In this document: piece by piece, positions 1-5,813 of the stretch
How positions within the stretch are numbered: position 1 is the stretch's first letter
Layout of the letters: each line of letters opens with the position of its first letter
From: CBDCAS01 sp965214015
GTDB lineage: Bacteria > Pseudomonadota > Gammaproteobacteria > Coxiellales > Coxiellaceae
DNA length: 6,234 nt
Direction: 5' to 3'
Assembly: GCA_965214015.1 (NCBI GenBank)
Contig: CBDCAS010000012.1
Span: forward strand, 1 to 6,234
Position numbers and translations under genes: made by a program
The notes under the pieces: generated by a model
What the model was told of the DNA's origin: nothing
The model's database searches: none
The model's input: only the letters and a program-made list of their open reading frames with translations

Positions 1-162
1 AGAGGCTTTGTATACAGCGTGTATTTTTTAATATTCGCAAGCCTAGATCACTTTGCCGTTTTCGGTGTTTGGCACTTGGTTTTTGGCATAGCTTTAATCC
101 CTGTTTTTACAGGACAAGCTTACCACAACATTGCCGAAAAAGGGCATAAACGGCAATGTTAA
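1..162 (+). CDS. 3' part of a small hydrophobic (membrane-like) reading frame, 5' end outside the linear window
   Basis: Frame 1 is open from the first base for 53 codons to a TAA at 160-162. The peptide is hydrophobic through its first two thirds (segments such as VYFLIFASLDHFAVFGVW and LVFGIALIPVF) and ends with a basic hydrophilic tail (HKRQC). That is the look of a small inner-membrane protein with one or two helices. There is no ATG in frame; the only in-window alternative start is a GTG at 19. If the window is a circle, the frame runs back without a stop to a TTG at 6187, giving about 69 residues with a hydrophilic start. It converges on vapC and overlaps its stop by a few bases. I do not recognise a family. 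A T-rich stretch can mimic a membrane protein, so this is a tentative call. Confidence 0.3.
   Translation, partial: RGFVYSVYFLIFASLDHFAVFGVWHLVFGIALIPVFTGQAYHNIAEKGHKRQC
127..160. repeat. perfect 10-bp inverted repeat at the vapC 3' end
   Basis: AACATTGCCG (127-136) and CGGCAATGTT (151-160) are exact reverse complements around a 14-base loop. The hairpin sits where vapC and the rightward open frame meet tail to tail. A short T-rich stretch (TCTTTTTG) follows on the plus strand, but there is no T tract on the vapC side. It could be a weak terminator or an mRNA-stabilising 3' hairpin. The right arm overlaps a 13-bp direct repeat also found at 883-895. Confidence 0.6.
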
Positions 163-566
163 TCTTTTTGTATCCAATTTTCTATTTTTAACTTATTAAC
201 CCGCTGAAATTCTTTACTGTTATTGGTAACAAGAGTTAAGTCTACGCTTTGTGCGTGGGCAGCAATCAGTAAGTCCATTGATCCAATAGGAGTCCCTTTT
301 TTCTCGAGATTCTCTCGAATTTCACCGTAGAAAAATGCAGCAGTATCATCAAAAGGTGCAATTTCAAGTGGTAAAATGAACTCCTGTAGTGCATCCATAT
401 TCTTTTTCTGGTGCTGACTTTTTTGAACACCATAGGCCAATTCAGATAACGTTACTGAAGAAATACAGATATCACCTGCACGAACCGATTTAAATCTGCA
501 CAAAACATCGTCGGGCTGTTTTTTTATAATGTAGATGCAGATATTCGTATCTAGCATATATTTCAT
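159..566 (-). CDS. vapC: VapC-type PIN-domain ribonuclease toxin
   Basis: This is the toxin of a type II toxin-antitoxin pair. VapC proteins are Mg2+-dependent PIN endoribonucleases that cut RNA (initiator tRNA or rRNA in studied cases) and are neutralised by VapB. The 135-residue length is normal for the family. The acidic PIN centre is visible: D6 in LDTN, E42 in LSELAYG, and D98 in SMDLLIAAHA. The C-terminal LVTNNSKEF block (113-120) has Asn where many PIN proteins have the fourth Asp, which is common in this VapC branch. Residues 129-131 read ENW, as at the end of many relatives. The ATG shares one base with the vapB stop (TAATG), so translation should be coupled. The RNA target cannot be told from sequence. 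Confidence 0.93.
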   Translation of the reverse strand: MKYMLDTNICIYIIKKQPDDVLCRFKSVRAGDICISSVTLSELAYGVQKSQHQKKNMDALQEFILPLEIAPFDDTAAFFYGEIRENLEKKGTPIGSMDLLIAAHAQSVDLTLVTNNSKEFQRVNKLKIENWIQKD

Positions 567-796
567 TAGAAAATATCTTCCCTATTTTGTTGTTTAGGTT
601 GGTTTCTTGTCTCCATAAAGTCTGCTGAAAATTTGCTTAGACTGCTAAATAACACCTGCCAAGGATCGTTAACAGGAATCAAAACCACACTGTTACCCAT
701 TCTTTTTATAAAAACCTTTTCGCCTTTAAAGCGAAATTCTTTGGGCAATCGAACTGCCTGGCTTTGTCCATTTTTAAAGAGTTTCGCGGCTTTCAT
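566..796 (-). CDS. vapB: VapB-type antitoxin (SpoVT/AbrB-like DNA-binding domain)
   Basis: This is the antitoxin partner of the downstream VapC. Residues 1-45 form the swapped-hairpin AbrB/MazE-like DNA-binding domain, with the typical opening AKLFKNGQSQAVRLPKEF and the VFIKRMGNSVVLIP strands. Residues 46-76 are the tail that normally wraps around and blocks the PIN active site. I chose the ATG at 796 (76 residues). A TTG at 811 would add five residues, but it removes the GGGA ribosome-binding site, which sits six bases before the ATG. The stop overlaps the vapC ATG by one base. The upstream palindromes at 811-839 are the likely operator for VapB/VapBC autorepression. Confidence 0.9.
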   Translation of the reverse strand: MKAAKLFKNGQSQAVRLPKEFRFKGEKVFIKRMGNSVVLIPVNDPWQVLFSSLSKFSADFMETRNQPKQQNREDIF

Positions 797-810
797 TTTA
801 ATTCCCAACA

Positions 811-857
811 ATTAAGTGCATACTTAATAGTATATACTAATTTCATGATTTATGCAA
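811..857 (-). promoter_or_regulatory. vapBC promoter with two overlapping palindromic operators
   Basis: On the minus strand, a -35-like TTGCAT (plus 852-857) lies exactly 17 bp from a -10-like TATACT (plus 829-834). A 12-bp perfect palindrome TAGTATATACTA (828-839) covers the -10. A second inverted repeat, ATTAAGT - GCAT - ACTTAAT (811-828), lies just downstream toward vapB. Paired palindromes on the core promoter are the standard arrangement for conditional autorepression by VapBC. The repeats are read directly; the promoter strength and binding are inferred. Confidence 0.65.
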
Positions 858-1090
858 ACCCTGTCTCTTTACTGTTTTTAGTCATAAACGGCAATCTACT
901 TTAGTGTGAAATAATAAATCATTTAAAAACAAATAGATATATAATTATTCATTTTATTATTTCAGAAATAATAAAAAATTATTTACAAAAGAACTAAATT
1001 ATTTTATCTTTCTAGAAGACGGGTAAATCCTAGAGCGTGCCTGCTGAATTCCTTCCATCGGTTGGATTTGAAGGCAGGAAAGAGGCGTTT
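858..1090. other. non-coding gap between vapB and the DUF3800 gene
   Basis: No credible gene is seen here. Positions 900-1015 are very AT-rich with no regular repeat. Positions 1030-1090 are more GC-rich and can pair weakly (CCTGC at 1040-1044 with GCAGG at 1074-1078, with CTTCC/GGATTTGAAG-type pairing inside). This could be the 3' structure of the leftward DUF3800 transcript, but it has no T tract in that direction. A 13-bp copy of CATAAACGGCAAT lies at 883-895. Confidence 0.5.
883..895 (+). repeat. 13-bp direct repeat, second copy (first at 145-157), bracketing vapBC
   Basis: CATAAACGGCAAT occurs exactly at 145-157 and 883-895 in the same orientation. Both copies are preceded by CTGTTTTTA (101-109 and 872-880), at different distances. 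The two copies enclose the whole vapBC cassette and its promoter. They may be the scar of cassette insertion or a duplicated edge of the small hydrophobic frame. A single 13-mer match in 6.2 kb is not rare enough to prove this. Confidence 0.4.
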
Positions 1091-1762
1091 TTAGGGGCCG
1101 TCTTTTTTTATGCCTGAAAAAGCATCAAACTCTATTAGAGTTGTCCGGTCTTTGTAGATATTAAACCAAGTATTATCATGGTATTCATACATTCTTCTAA
1201 TACCCCAGCAAAATAAGTCAACTGCTTGTAAAACAAGATTTTCATGAGATTGTTCGTGAGAAATGTCATAAGTAACATTCAACGGCAACATGGCTTCTAA
1301 ATGATTTGATAGATATTTATTAAATTCATTAATACCTTTTTTACCTTTCCTTTTATCAACGGTTAATAATATTCTTGTATTTATTCCGTTTAAATCAATT
1401 TTATTTAGTATTTCTTTTGATAGATAATTATATATTCGGTTTTCACTTGGTAAGTGTGACAAACTGTTAACTAGTTTATGTTTATCTAAAACTATTCCGT
1501 ACAAATTCCATTCATTTGATTTAGATAAATTTTTGTAAAAATAATTTTTCACTTCTATAGTTGTCTCAGTTCCTTTCAATTCTATTGGCCTATGTTTTTT
1601 AGTTTGTAATTTATTTCTTAAAGTTCTATTAACTGCTTTTTTTATATGCTTTACCGTATTAACATTATTGCATGTCAACAAAGTGATTATGAAATAACAT
1701 GGAGTCCCTCTATTGTTAAAATTAAATCCCAAATCACCTGACTCATCAAGAAAAATAAACAC
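1091..1762 (-). CDS. DUF3800 family protein, putative RNase H-like fold nuclease
   Basis: The 223-residue protein begins FLDESGDLGF (residues 4-13) and carries the late block SHENLVLQAVDLFCWGI (172-188). These are the two hallmark acidic motifs of the DUF3800 family. Candidate metal-binding acids are D6/E7, E61 (IELKG), D136 (TVDKR) and D182 (QAVD). The family has no firmly established biochemical role; an RNase H-like nuclease fold is an inference from the acid layout. The start is GTG at 1762, with an AAGGAG eight bases upstream that lies inside the last codons of the upstream HEPN gene. The intergenic gap is two bases, so the two are co-transcribed and probably coupled. This pairing suggests a joint toxin-antitoxin or defence role, which is unproven. 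Confidence 0.82.
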   Translation of the reverse strand: MFIFLDESGDLGFNFNNRGTPCYFIITLLTCNNVNTVKHIKKAVNRTLRNKLQTKKHRPIELKGTETTIEVKNYFYKNLSKSNEWNLYGIVLDKHKLVNSLSHLPSENRIYNYLSKEILNKIDLNGINTRILLTVDKRKGKKGINEFNKYLSNHLEAMLPLNVTYDISHEQSHENLVLQAVDLFCWGIRRMYEYHDNTWFNIYKDRTTLIEFDAFSGIKKDGP

Positions 1763-1764
1763 TG

Positions 1765-2643
1765 TTAGCTCTCCTTATCTAATGAGAGCATAAAGCTATC
1801 TATCTTTTTTTGACATAGTATTCCACCTATATGACGCAGCTTATCGACATGTCGAGTCAATATATCTAATTCGCTTTTTGTAATTTTATAACTGGGTTTA
1901 TAACGTGCTTCAACATAGGCTTTTCTGAGTAATTTGAACAGGCGTCGGTTCTCCGGCGTGTCCAATGGAAAAACGTGCAACAGTGCATTATCAATCGAAT
2001 TTGCTAATTTGCGCAATATCGCTAAATCATGAGTATTCGGTTTATAGCGGGTAAAGACTAATAAGATACCTGTGTAGAGTCGTTCAGCGACTTGATGCAA
2101 TAAAAAGGCAGCTACATTGTAGTTTTGTTTATTGAAATTAAAATCAACACTATCTTTAAATTTCTGTGCTTCCTCAAAATAATATTCAAAATCCCCTTTC
2201 GCTAATTTTTTTCGCTCATTAGGGGATAACTCATTGGCTTCACTTAATTGAAAACGGCCAGAATCATAGAGCATAATGCCTTCTTTCTTTATATCCGAAA
2301 AAAAGTACTGTGCACGTCTCAAACGGCGATTCACAAACTCAATATCATGCACCAAAATGGATACCGGTGTTTGAATGCTCAACTCTTCATCAATTCTTAT
2401 TTCAATATCACGCTCTAATTGACCCTGCACCCCTGCACTTCTTGTCTCTATAATCACCAAAATATCCATATCGCTCTGATAGCGATAATGTTCCTCATCG
2501 TATTTATCTTCCACCCAATCATTACGCGCATAGCTGCCAAACAAAATAATCATCTCCACTTTATCTAACTGACATATGATCGTTACAAGCGTTGATAACT
2601 CTGCTTGTTTGTGTTCCGGTAAGTAGCTTAAATCAGATTTCAT
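1765..2643 (-). CDS. nucleotidyltransferase (MNT) - HEPN fusion protein
   Basis: A two-domain protein of 292 residues. With the ATG at 2643 as residue 1, the pol-beta/MNT nucleotidyltransferase motif GSYAR is at 36-40 and the metal-binding pair SDMDILV has D58 and D60. The C-terminal part (about 150-275) is HEPN-like: AAFLLHQVAERLYTG, a THDL motif, and YVEARYKPSYKI before a last helix. In separate MntA-HepT pairs, the MNT enzyme AMPylates and silences the HEPN ribonuclease; here both are one chain. A canonical HEPN R-x4-6-H is not obvious. The only R-x6-H spacing is in RHVDKLRH near the end and may not be catalytic. An ATG at 2676 would add 11 basic residues; neither start has a good ribosome-binding site, and I preferred the inner one because relatives begin with a KxxLxxLPxxKQxEL-like stretch. 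First gene of a pair with DUF3800. Confidence 0.85.
   Translation of the reverse strand: MKSDLSYLPEHKQAELSTLVTIICQLDKVEMIILFGSYARNDWVEDKYDEEHYRYQSDMDILVIIETRSAGVQGQLERDIEIRIDEELSIQTPVSILVHDIEFVNRRLRRAQYFFSDIKKEGIMLYDSGRFQLSEANELSPNERKKLAKGDFEYYFEEAQKFKDSVDFNFNKQNYNVAAFLLHQVAERLYTGILLVFTRYKPNTHDLAILRKLANSIDNALLHVFPLDTPENRRLFKLLRKAYVEARYKPSYKITKSELDILTRHVDKLRHIGGILCQKKIDSFMLSLDKES
1771..1776 (-). promoter_or_regulatory. Shine-Dalgarno site deciding the GTG start of the DUF3800 gene
   Basis: The minus strand reads AAGGAG here, followed by eight bases and then GTG (1762-1760). The site is formed by the AAG GAG codons for the Lys-Glu near the C-terminus of the upstream nucleotidyltransferase-HEPN protein. 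Ribosomes finishing the first gene therefore stop over the start site of the second. Confidence 0.85.
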
Positions 2644-2783
2644 TGATTTTTTTCTAGCCTTAAAACTAAGTGTCATTCTAACAAATTTATCAATTGATTA
2701 TTCAGTGACAACAAAAACTTCTCAATATAATTCAGACATGGCATTTAGTAAATTATTTAGACAATAAAATTTTATCGTAAAAA

Positions 2784-2802
2784 CTTAAATACTTTTTTAA
2801 AG
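2784..2802. repeat. AT-rich motif shared with the repA 3' end; possible partition-operon terminator
   Basis: CTTAAATACTTTTTTAAAG lies two bases beyond the stop of the leftward RHH gene. An almost identical 18-mer, one T shorter, overlaps the repA stop at 4660-4677. Read on the minus strand, the motif can fold a weak CTT.AAA/TTTAAG hairpin followed by TTTTT, so it could end the parA operon. Weak pairing keeps confidence low. Confidence 0.4.
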
Positions 2803-2804
2803 AT

Positions 2805-3011
2805 TCATTCATTAGCCAAATACTCATTCAGACAATCTCTAACTAAATTACCCATAGTTTGTCCCTTTTTAACCGATGCTATTTTAAGCTTAGAATGAAG
2901 CGATAAAGGTACATCAATAGTGAGACGTTTCATTCCTTCTCTACTTGAAACCCAATCTTCAGCAGATTCAGCTTTAGACTTTGGATTTTTGATAGTAACT
3001 TTTTTGGTCAT
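2805..3011 (-). CDS. small ribbon-helix-helix partition protein (ParG/CopG-like)
   Basis: A 68-residue protein. Residues 1-25 are a basic, flexible-looking tail (MTKKVTIKNPKSK...). Residues 26-68 match a ribbon-helix-helix fold: MKRLTIDVPLSLHSKLKIASVKKGQTMGNLVRDCLNEYL, that is one strand and two helices. It starts 38 bp before the end of parA, overlapping it, with GGAG ten bases before the ATG. In type Ib partition systems such a protein binds the centromere and the operon promoter, and its tail stimulates the ParA ATPase. That role is inferred from position and fold. The sequence is too short to assign to ParG rather than another RHH centromere-binding family. Confidence 0.8.
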   Translation of the reverse strand: MTKKVTIKNPKSKAESAEDWVSSREGMKRLTIDVPLSLHSKLKIASVKKGQTMGNLVRDCLNEYLANE

Positions 3012-3651
3012 TTTTCAATCTCTCCACTTCAATAATTTCATTAACCAATTCTTCTATCTCTTCAGATGCCTTACTTTCAGGCTCAAGGTCAAAAACTGTT
3101 TTTCCTGATGCAGCTGCTTCAGCAAAGATTACACGCTGACAAATATGAGAAGTTAATACTTTCATCTCCATGTTATTTAAAACATCTACAACATCTCGCC
3201 CAATTGCTGTATTTGCTATTTTACGGTTTATCGTAAAAAAGTATTTAATGTTTTCTTTATATACAGAAGCTTCTTTGACAAGTTGAACTGTTTCTTCAGA
3301 TGCCCAAATATCGTATGGGCTTGGTGTGCAAGGAATAATAATTATATCAGCAGCCATAATACACGATCGCGCTAATTCAGTAACACGGGGTGGTCCATCA
3401 ATAATGATATGTTTATAGTTCTTGCCAATGGCAGGCAAATCCCGATGTAGTGATTTCTTAGCCATTCCAATAACAGCAAAGGGTAATTTATTCTCTCTTA
3501 CTTCAGACCAACTCAACGCACTCTGTTGCGGGTCAGCATCAACTAGCAAAACGTCTTCTGGCTTATTTTTTCTGGCTAATTCATGGGCTATAGAAACAGA
3601 GAGAGTTGTCTTACCTACTCCTCCTTTCTGATTCAGCATTCCAATAATCAC
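2974..3651 (-). CDS. parA: ParA-family partition ATPase (small, type Ib-like)
   Basis: A deviant-Walker ATPase of 225 residues that moves plasmid copies apart over the nucleoid. The Walker A motif is KGGVGKTT at 9-16, with signature K9 and catalytic K14. Walker A' is LLVDADPQ (D38/D40). Walker B is IIIDGPP (D85). It lacks the N-terminal helix-turn-helix extension of type Ia ParA, so autoregulation is left to the small partner downstream. The start is GTG at 3651, supported by AAGGA seven bases upstream. Protein homology also begins there (MIIGMLNQKGG). The 3' end overlaps the RHH gene by 38 bp in another frame. It is divergent from repA, sharing the 3652-3779 control region. Confidence 0.93.
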   Translation of the reverse strand: MIIGMLNQKGGVGKTTLSVSIAHELARKNKPEDVLLVDADPQQSALSWSEVRENKLPFAVIGMAKKSLHRDLPAIGKNYKHIIIDGPPRVTELARSCIMAADIIIIPCTPSPYDIWASEETVQLVKEASVYKENIKYFFTINRKIANTAIGRDVVDVLNNMEMKVLTSHICQRVIFAEAAASGKTVFDLEPESKASEEIEELVNEIIEVERLKNDQKSYYQKSKV

Positions 3652-3658
3652 GTTATGT

Positions 3659-3663
3659 TCCTT
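3659..3663 (-). promoter_or_regulatory. Shine-Dalgarno site deciding the GTG start of parA
   Basis: The minus strand reads AAGGA, seven bases before the GTG at 3651-3649. No in-frame ATG with a comparable site would keep the whole Walker A region. Confidence 0.75.
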
Positions 3664-3693
3664 AACAAATCATGGATATCAACAAGAATAACA

Positions 3694-3723
3694 TAAATAA
3701 GTTTTTGAGCAAAAACTTATTTA
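3694..3723. promoter_or_regulatory. perfect 14-bp-arm palindrome, probable operator between parA and repA
   Basis: TAAATAAGTTTTTG (3694-3707) and CAAAAACTTATTTA (3710-3723) are exact reverse complements with only AG between. The palindrome covers the -35 and part of the spacer of the repA promoter and lies about 43 bp upstream of the parA start. The likely ligand is a dimer of RepA (initiators often repress their own gene through an inverted repeat) or the RHH partition protein. Which of the two binds cannot be told here. Confidence 0.75.
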
Positions 3724-3733
3724 CGATTTTAAT
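3705..3733 (+). promoter_or_regulatory. repA promoter
   Basis: TTGAGC (3705-3710) and TTTAAT (3728-3733) are separated by 17 bp, matching sigma70 consensus at four and five of six positions. The expected transcript start is near 3740, upstream of the chosen repA ATG at 3780. The -35 sits in the centre of the 28-bp palindrome, so a bound repressor would exclude polymerase. Confidence 0.65.
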
Positions 3734-3736
3734 TTT

Positions 3737-3751
3737 TTCAGTTAAACTGAA
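3737..3751. repeat. 15-bp inverted repeat at the repA transcript start
   Basis: TTCAGTT - A - AACTGAA is a perfect 7-bp-arm palindrome at the expected repA transcription start. A second small one (TTGC-TTTT-GCAA, 3753-3764) follows. They could be an additional operator or a leader hairpin controlling RepA translation. Confidence 0.5.
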
Positions 3752-3779
3752 CTTGCTTTTGCAAACTAGGACATCTCTA

Positions 3780-4664
3780 ATGCAGCAAAAAAAGCTAAAT
3801 ACACTTATCGAACACGCTTTAGCTATAGAAACTAGAGAAGCAAAAGAGGCAGGGGCTTTAGGGTATATGGGGAGAGCCTTAGTCCAAGCCACCATGCCAC
3901 ACAGAAAAGTTGATGGCAACGAGTTTGTAAGAACAAACGGAGCCTTTACTCTCACTATGTTAGCTCCATCTAATGTAGGGCTTCCTTATGGCTCTATTCC
4001 TCGTTTACTCATGGCTTGGATCACTACTGAAGCTGTCAGAACTAAGCAACAAGAACTAATATTAGGCAATTCCTTAAGTAAATTTATGAAGCAACTTGAC
4101 TTAGTACCTACAGGCGGAAGATGGGGTAGCATTACACGACTCAAGGAGCAAATGAAACGCTTATTTACAGCTTCTATTTCTTGCATCTATAACGATCAAA
4201 GTAGAGCATCCGGTATCAACATGCAGGTAACTGAAGAATACACTCTTTGGTGGGAACCAAAACAACCCGAACAATCAACCTTATGGGAATCAACAATAAT
4301 CCTCAATAAGCGTTTTTTTGATGAAATAATAACCAGTCCTATCCCTTTAGACATGGATGCTCTAAAAGCACTAAAACGCTCACCAATGGCTTTAGACATT
4401 TATTGTTGGTTAACTTACCGTATGAGTTATCTAAAGAAAAATATCGAAATTCCTTGGCTAGCTCTACAAACCCAATTTGGTTCAAATTATGCACAAAATA
4501 CACAGGGTACTCGCAACTTTAAACGTCATTTTTTACAGGAATTGACCAAAGTAAATTGCATCTATCCGAAAGCTAATGTTGAAAATGGGCAAATTGGCTT
4601 AGTTTTAAAACCAAGCAAAACCCACATATCAAGTATTCTCGTTAGCAAAAACACAAAATCTTAA
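3780..4664 (+). CDS. repA: plasmid replication initiator, RepA family
   Basis: A 294-residue initiator of the 'plasmid encoded RepA' type (PF04796-like). It should bind the iterons at the origin just downstream and recruit DnaA and helicase. Landmarks, counted from the chosen start: LPYGSIPRLLMAWITTEAVR (68-87), GRWGSITRLKEQMKRLF (113-129), SPMALDIYCWLTYRMSYL (201-218) and IPWLALQTQFGSNY (224-237). These correspond to the conserved winged-helix-like blocks of the family. I chose the ATG at 3780 because AGGA lies eight bases before it. The frame is open back to an ATG at 3672, but that lies upstream of the predicted promoter and would add an unrelated AT-rich leader. The gene reads toward the origin. 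Expression is probably repressed through the 3694-3723 palindrome. It looks intact. Confidence 0.9.
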   Translation: MQQKKLNTLIEHALAIETREAKEAGALGYMGRALVQATMPHRKVDGNEFVRTNGAFTLTMLAPSNVGLPYGSIPRLLMAWITTEAVRTKQQELILGNSLSKFMKQLDLVPTGGRWGSITRLKEQMKRLFTASISCIYNDQSRASGINMQVTEEYTLWWEPKQPEQSTLWESTIILNKRFFDEIITSPIPLDMDALKALKRSPMALDIYCWLTYRMSYLKKNIEIPWLALQTQFGSNYAQNTQGTRNFKRHFLQELTKVNCIYPKANVENGQIGLVLKPSKTHISSILVSKNTKS

Positions 4665-4677
4665 ATACTTTTTAAAG
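4660..4677. repeat. AT-rich motif at the repA stop, copy of the 2784-2802 motif
   Basis: CTTAAATACTTTTTAAAG overlaps the repA TAA (4662-4664) and differs from the 2784-2802 copy by one T. ATCGTAAAAA follows at 4682-4691, while it precedes the other copy (2774-2783). The two copies bracket the partition-replication block. It may be a weak terminator or a protein site. Confidence 0.45.
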
Positions 4678-4748
4678 TTTAATCGTAAAAAATTAAAAGA
4701 ACAAATACGTATTCATATAAGTTTGAATAACCCTGTTAATCAAAAAAC

Positions 4749-4757
4749 TTATCCACG
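4749..4757 (+). promoter_or_regulatory. DnaA box (TTATCCACG, 8 of 9)
   Basis: One mismatch from TTATCCACA, placed 26 bp before the first iteron remnant. It would load DnaA at the repA-proximal edge of the origin. The IS now places it about 1.1 kb from the right-hand DnaA boxes. Confidence 0.7.
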
Positions 4758-4782
4758 CATAAATGGTACCGCACACTATAAT

Positions 4783-4810
4783 ACCTATAGTTACCTATAT
4801 AGTTACCTAA
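4783..4810 (+). repeat. left part of the 10-bp iteron array
   Basis: It holds a partial unit ACCTAT (4783-4788), a full AGTTACCTAT (4789-4798), a 2-bp AT insertion, and AGTTACCTAA (4801-4810). The units match the array at 5831-5880. The 2-bp insertion breaks the strict 10-bp phasing seen on the right. The array is cut here by the IS end. Confidence 0.85.
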
Positions 4811-4825
4811 ATAACCTGAGTTCGA
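4811..4825 (+). repeat. left terminal inverted repeat of the IS
   Basis: ATAACCTGAGTTCGA, matching the right end in reverse complement with a single mismatch at base 6 (C against G). The perfect inner core is TGAGTTCGA. Confidence 0.75.
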
Positions 4826-4930
4826 TGAAAAGGTGTAAAGTAAGTGATTGAATAAAAGGCTCTTTCATGGTTAAGTTTCGTGCAAAAGCAGCTAATTTTC
4901 AGTAAATCAAACCTTAAAAGGAAGAGCCGT

Positions 4931-5807
4931 ATGGATAAGTTAGTCGATTTATATTGTGTTGTCGATGATTTTTGTCAATTAGTATTGCCTGAATTAGAGA
5001 AAGCTTCTTTGCCTAATTTGAGTAAAAAAAGAACTAGGTCATGCCGACTGACTCCCTCAGAAATCATGACGATTGTCATCCACTTTCATCAAAGTCATTA
5101 TCGTGATTTTAAAACCTATTATATTAATTATGTAAAACAGCATTTGTATAAAGCCTTCCCTGATTTGGTCAGTTATAATCGCTTCGTTGAACTGATGCCA
5201 TCCATATTGGTACTCTTGTGTTTATTAATGCATTTCCAAAGCAAAACATTAACAGGAATTTACTTTATTGACTCTACCACATTATCTGTGTGCCATCCTA
5301 AACGTTCATCATCAAATCGTGTTTTTAAAGGGCTTGCTAAAAAATAGAAATCAACTATGGGTTGGTTTTTCGGCTTTAAACTGCATTTAGTCATTAATGA
5401 TAAAGGGGAAATACTGGCTTTCAAAATAACGAAAGCTAATACGGATGACCGTAAACCTGTTGATGAGTTAACACAAGGATTAGAGGGTAAATTGATAGGT
5501 GATAAAGGATATATTTCTTCTGAATTATTTAATCAATTATACCTGCGTGGTTTAAAATTCATTACACGCCTACGAAAAAAATATGAAAAATAAACTGATG
5601 CCAATGATCGACAAATTATTATTACGAAAACGTGTGATTGTTGAAACCGTCATTGATCAATTAAAAAATATTAGTCAGATAGAACACTCTCGTCATCGTA
5701 GTCCTGTCAATTGTAGGGTTAACATCCTGGCTGGATTAGTCGCTTATTCTTTACAACCTAAGAAGCCTTCTTTATATTTGAATAACAATTTTTCAATCTT
5801 AGCATGA
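4931..5807 (+). pseudogene. IS982-family DDE transposase, broken by a stop codon and a frameshift
   Basis: Three fragments read as one IS982-type transposase of about 292 residues. Fragment 1 (4931-5347, ATG with AAGGAAG just upstream) ends in an in-frame TAG at 5345-5347, after the first catalytic Asp (FIDST, D114). Reading through the TAG continues in frame as KSTMGWFFGFKLHLVINDKGE, with the second Asp in LIGDKGY. That frame fails at an A7 run (5575-5581) and stops at 5593. Removing one A joins it to KNMKNKLMP and to the third segment, which carries the catalytic Glu in VIVETVIDQLKN. The gap between fragments needs a +1, not a -1, shift, so this is not a classic programmed slip. Two independent lesions argue for inactivation, though the A7 could be a sequencing error. 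Confidence 0.88.
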
Positions 5808-5813
5808 GTTAGG

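Noticed and set aside
811..860. A dif/pdif-like XerCD site near vapB
   Set aside because: The AT-rich palindromes superficially resemble one, but neither arm matches the XerC or XerD core well; promoter and operator fit better.
1054..1066. Integron attC-like core (GTTGGAT)
   Set aside because: It fits GTTRRRY, but no matching RYYYAAC partner lies upstream and there is no cassette or integrase.
3662..3955. A 97-codon minus-strand open frame over the repA start
   Set aside because: It is antisense to the repA start and promoter; repA has clear family motifs and this frame has none.
5575..5593. Programmed -1 frameshift at A_AAA_AAA in the transposase
   Set aside because: The heptamer is in the right phase, but a -1 slip meets TGA at once. 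The next fragment needs +1, and an upstream TAG also blocks the gene.
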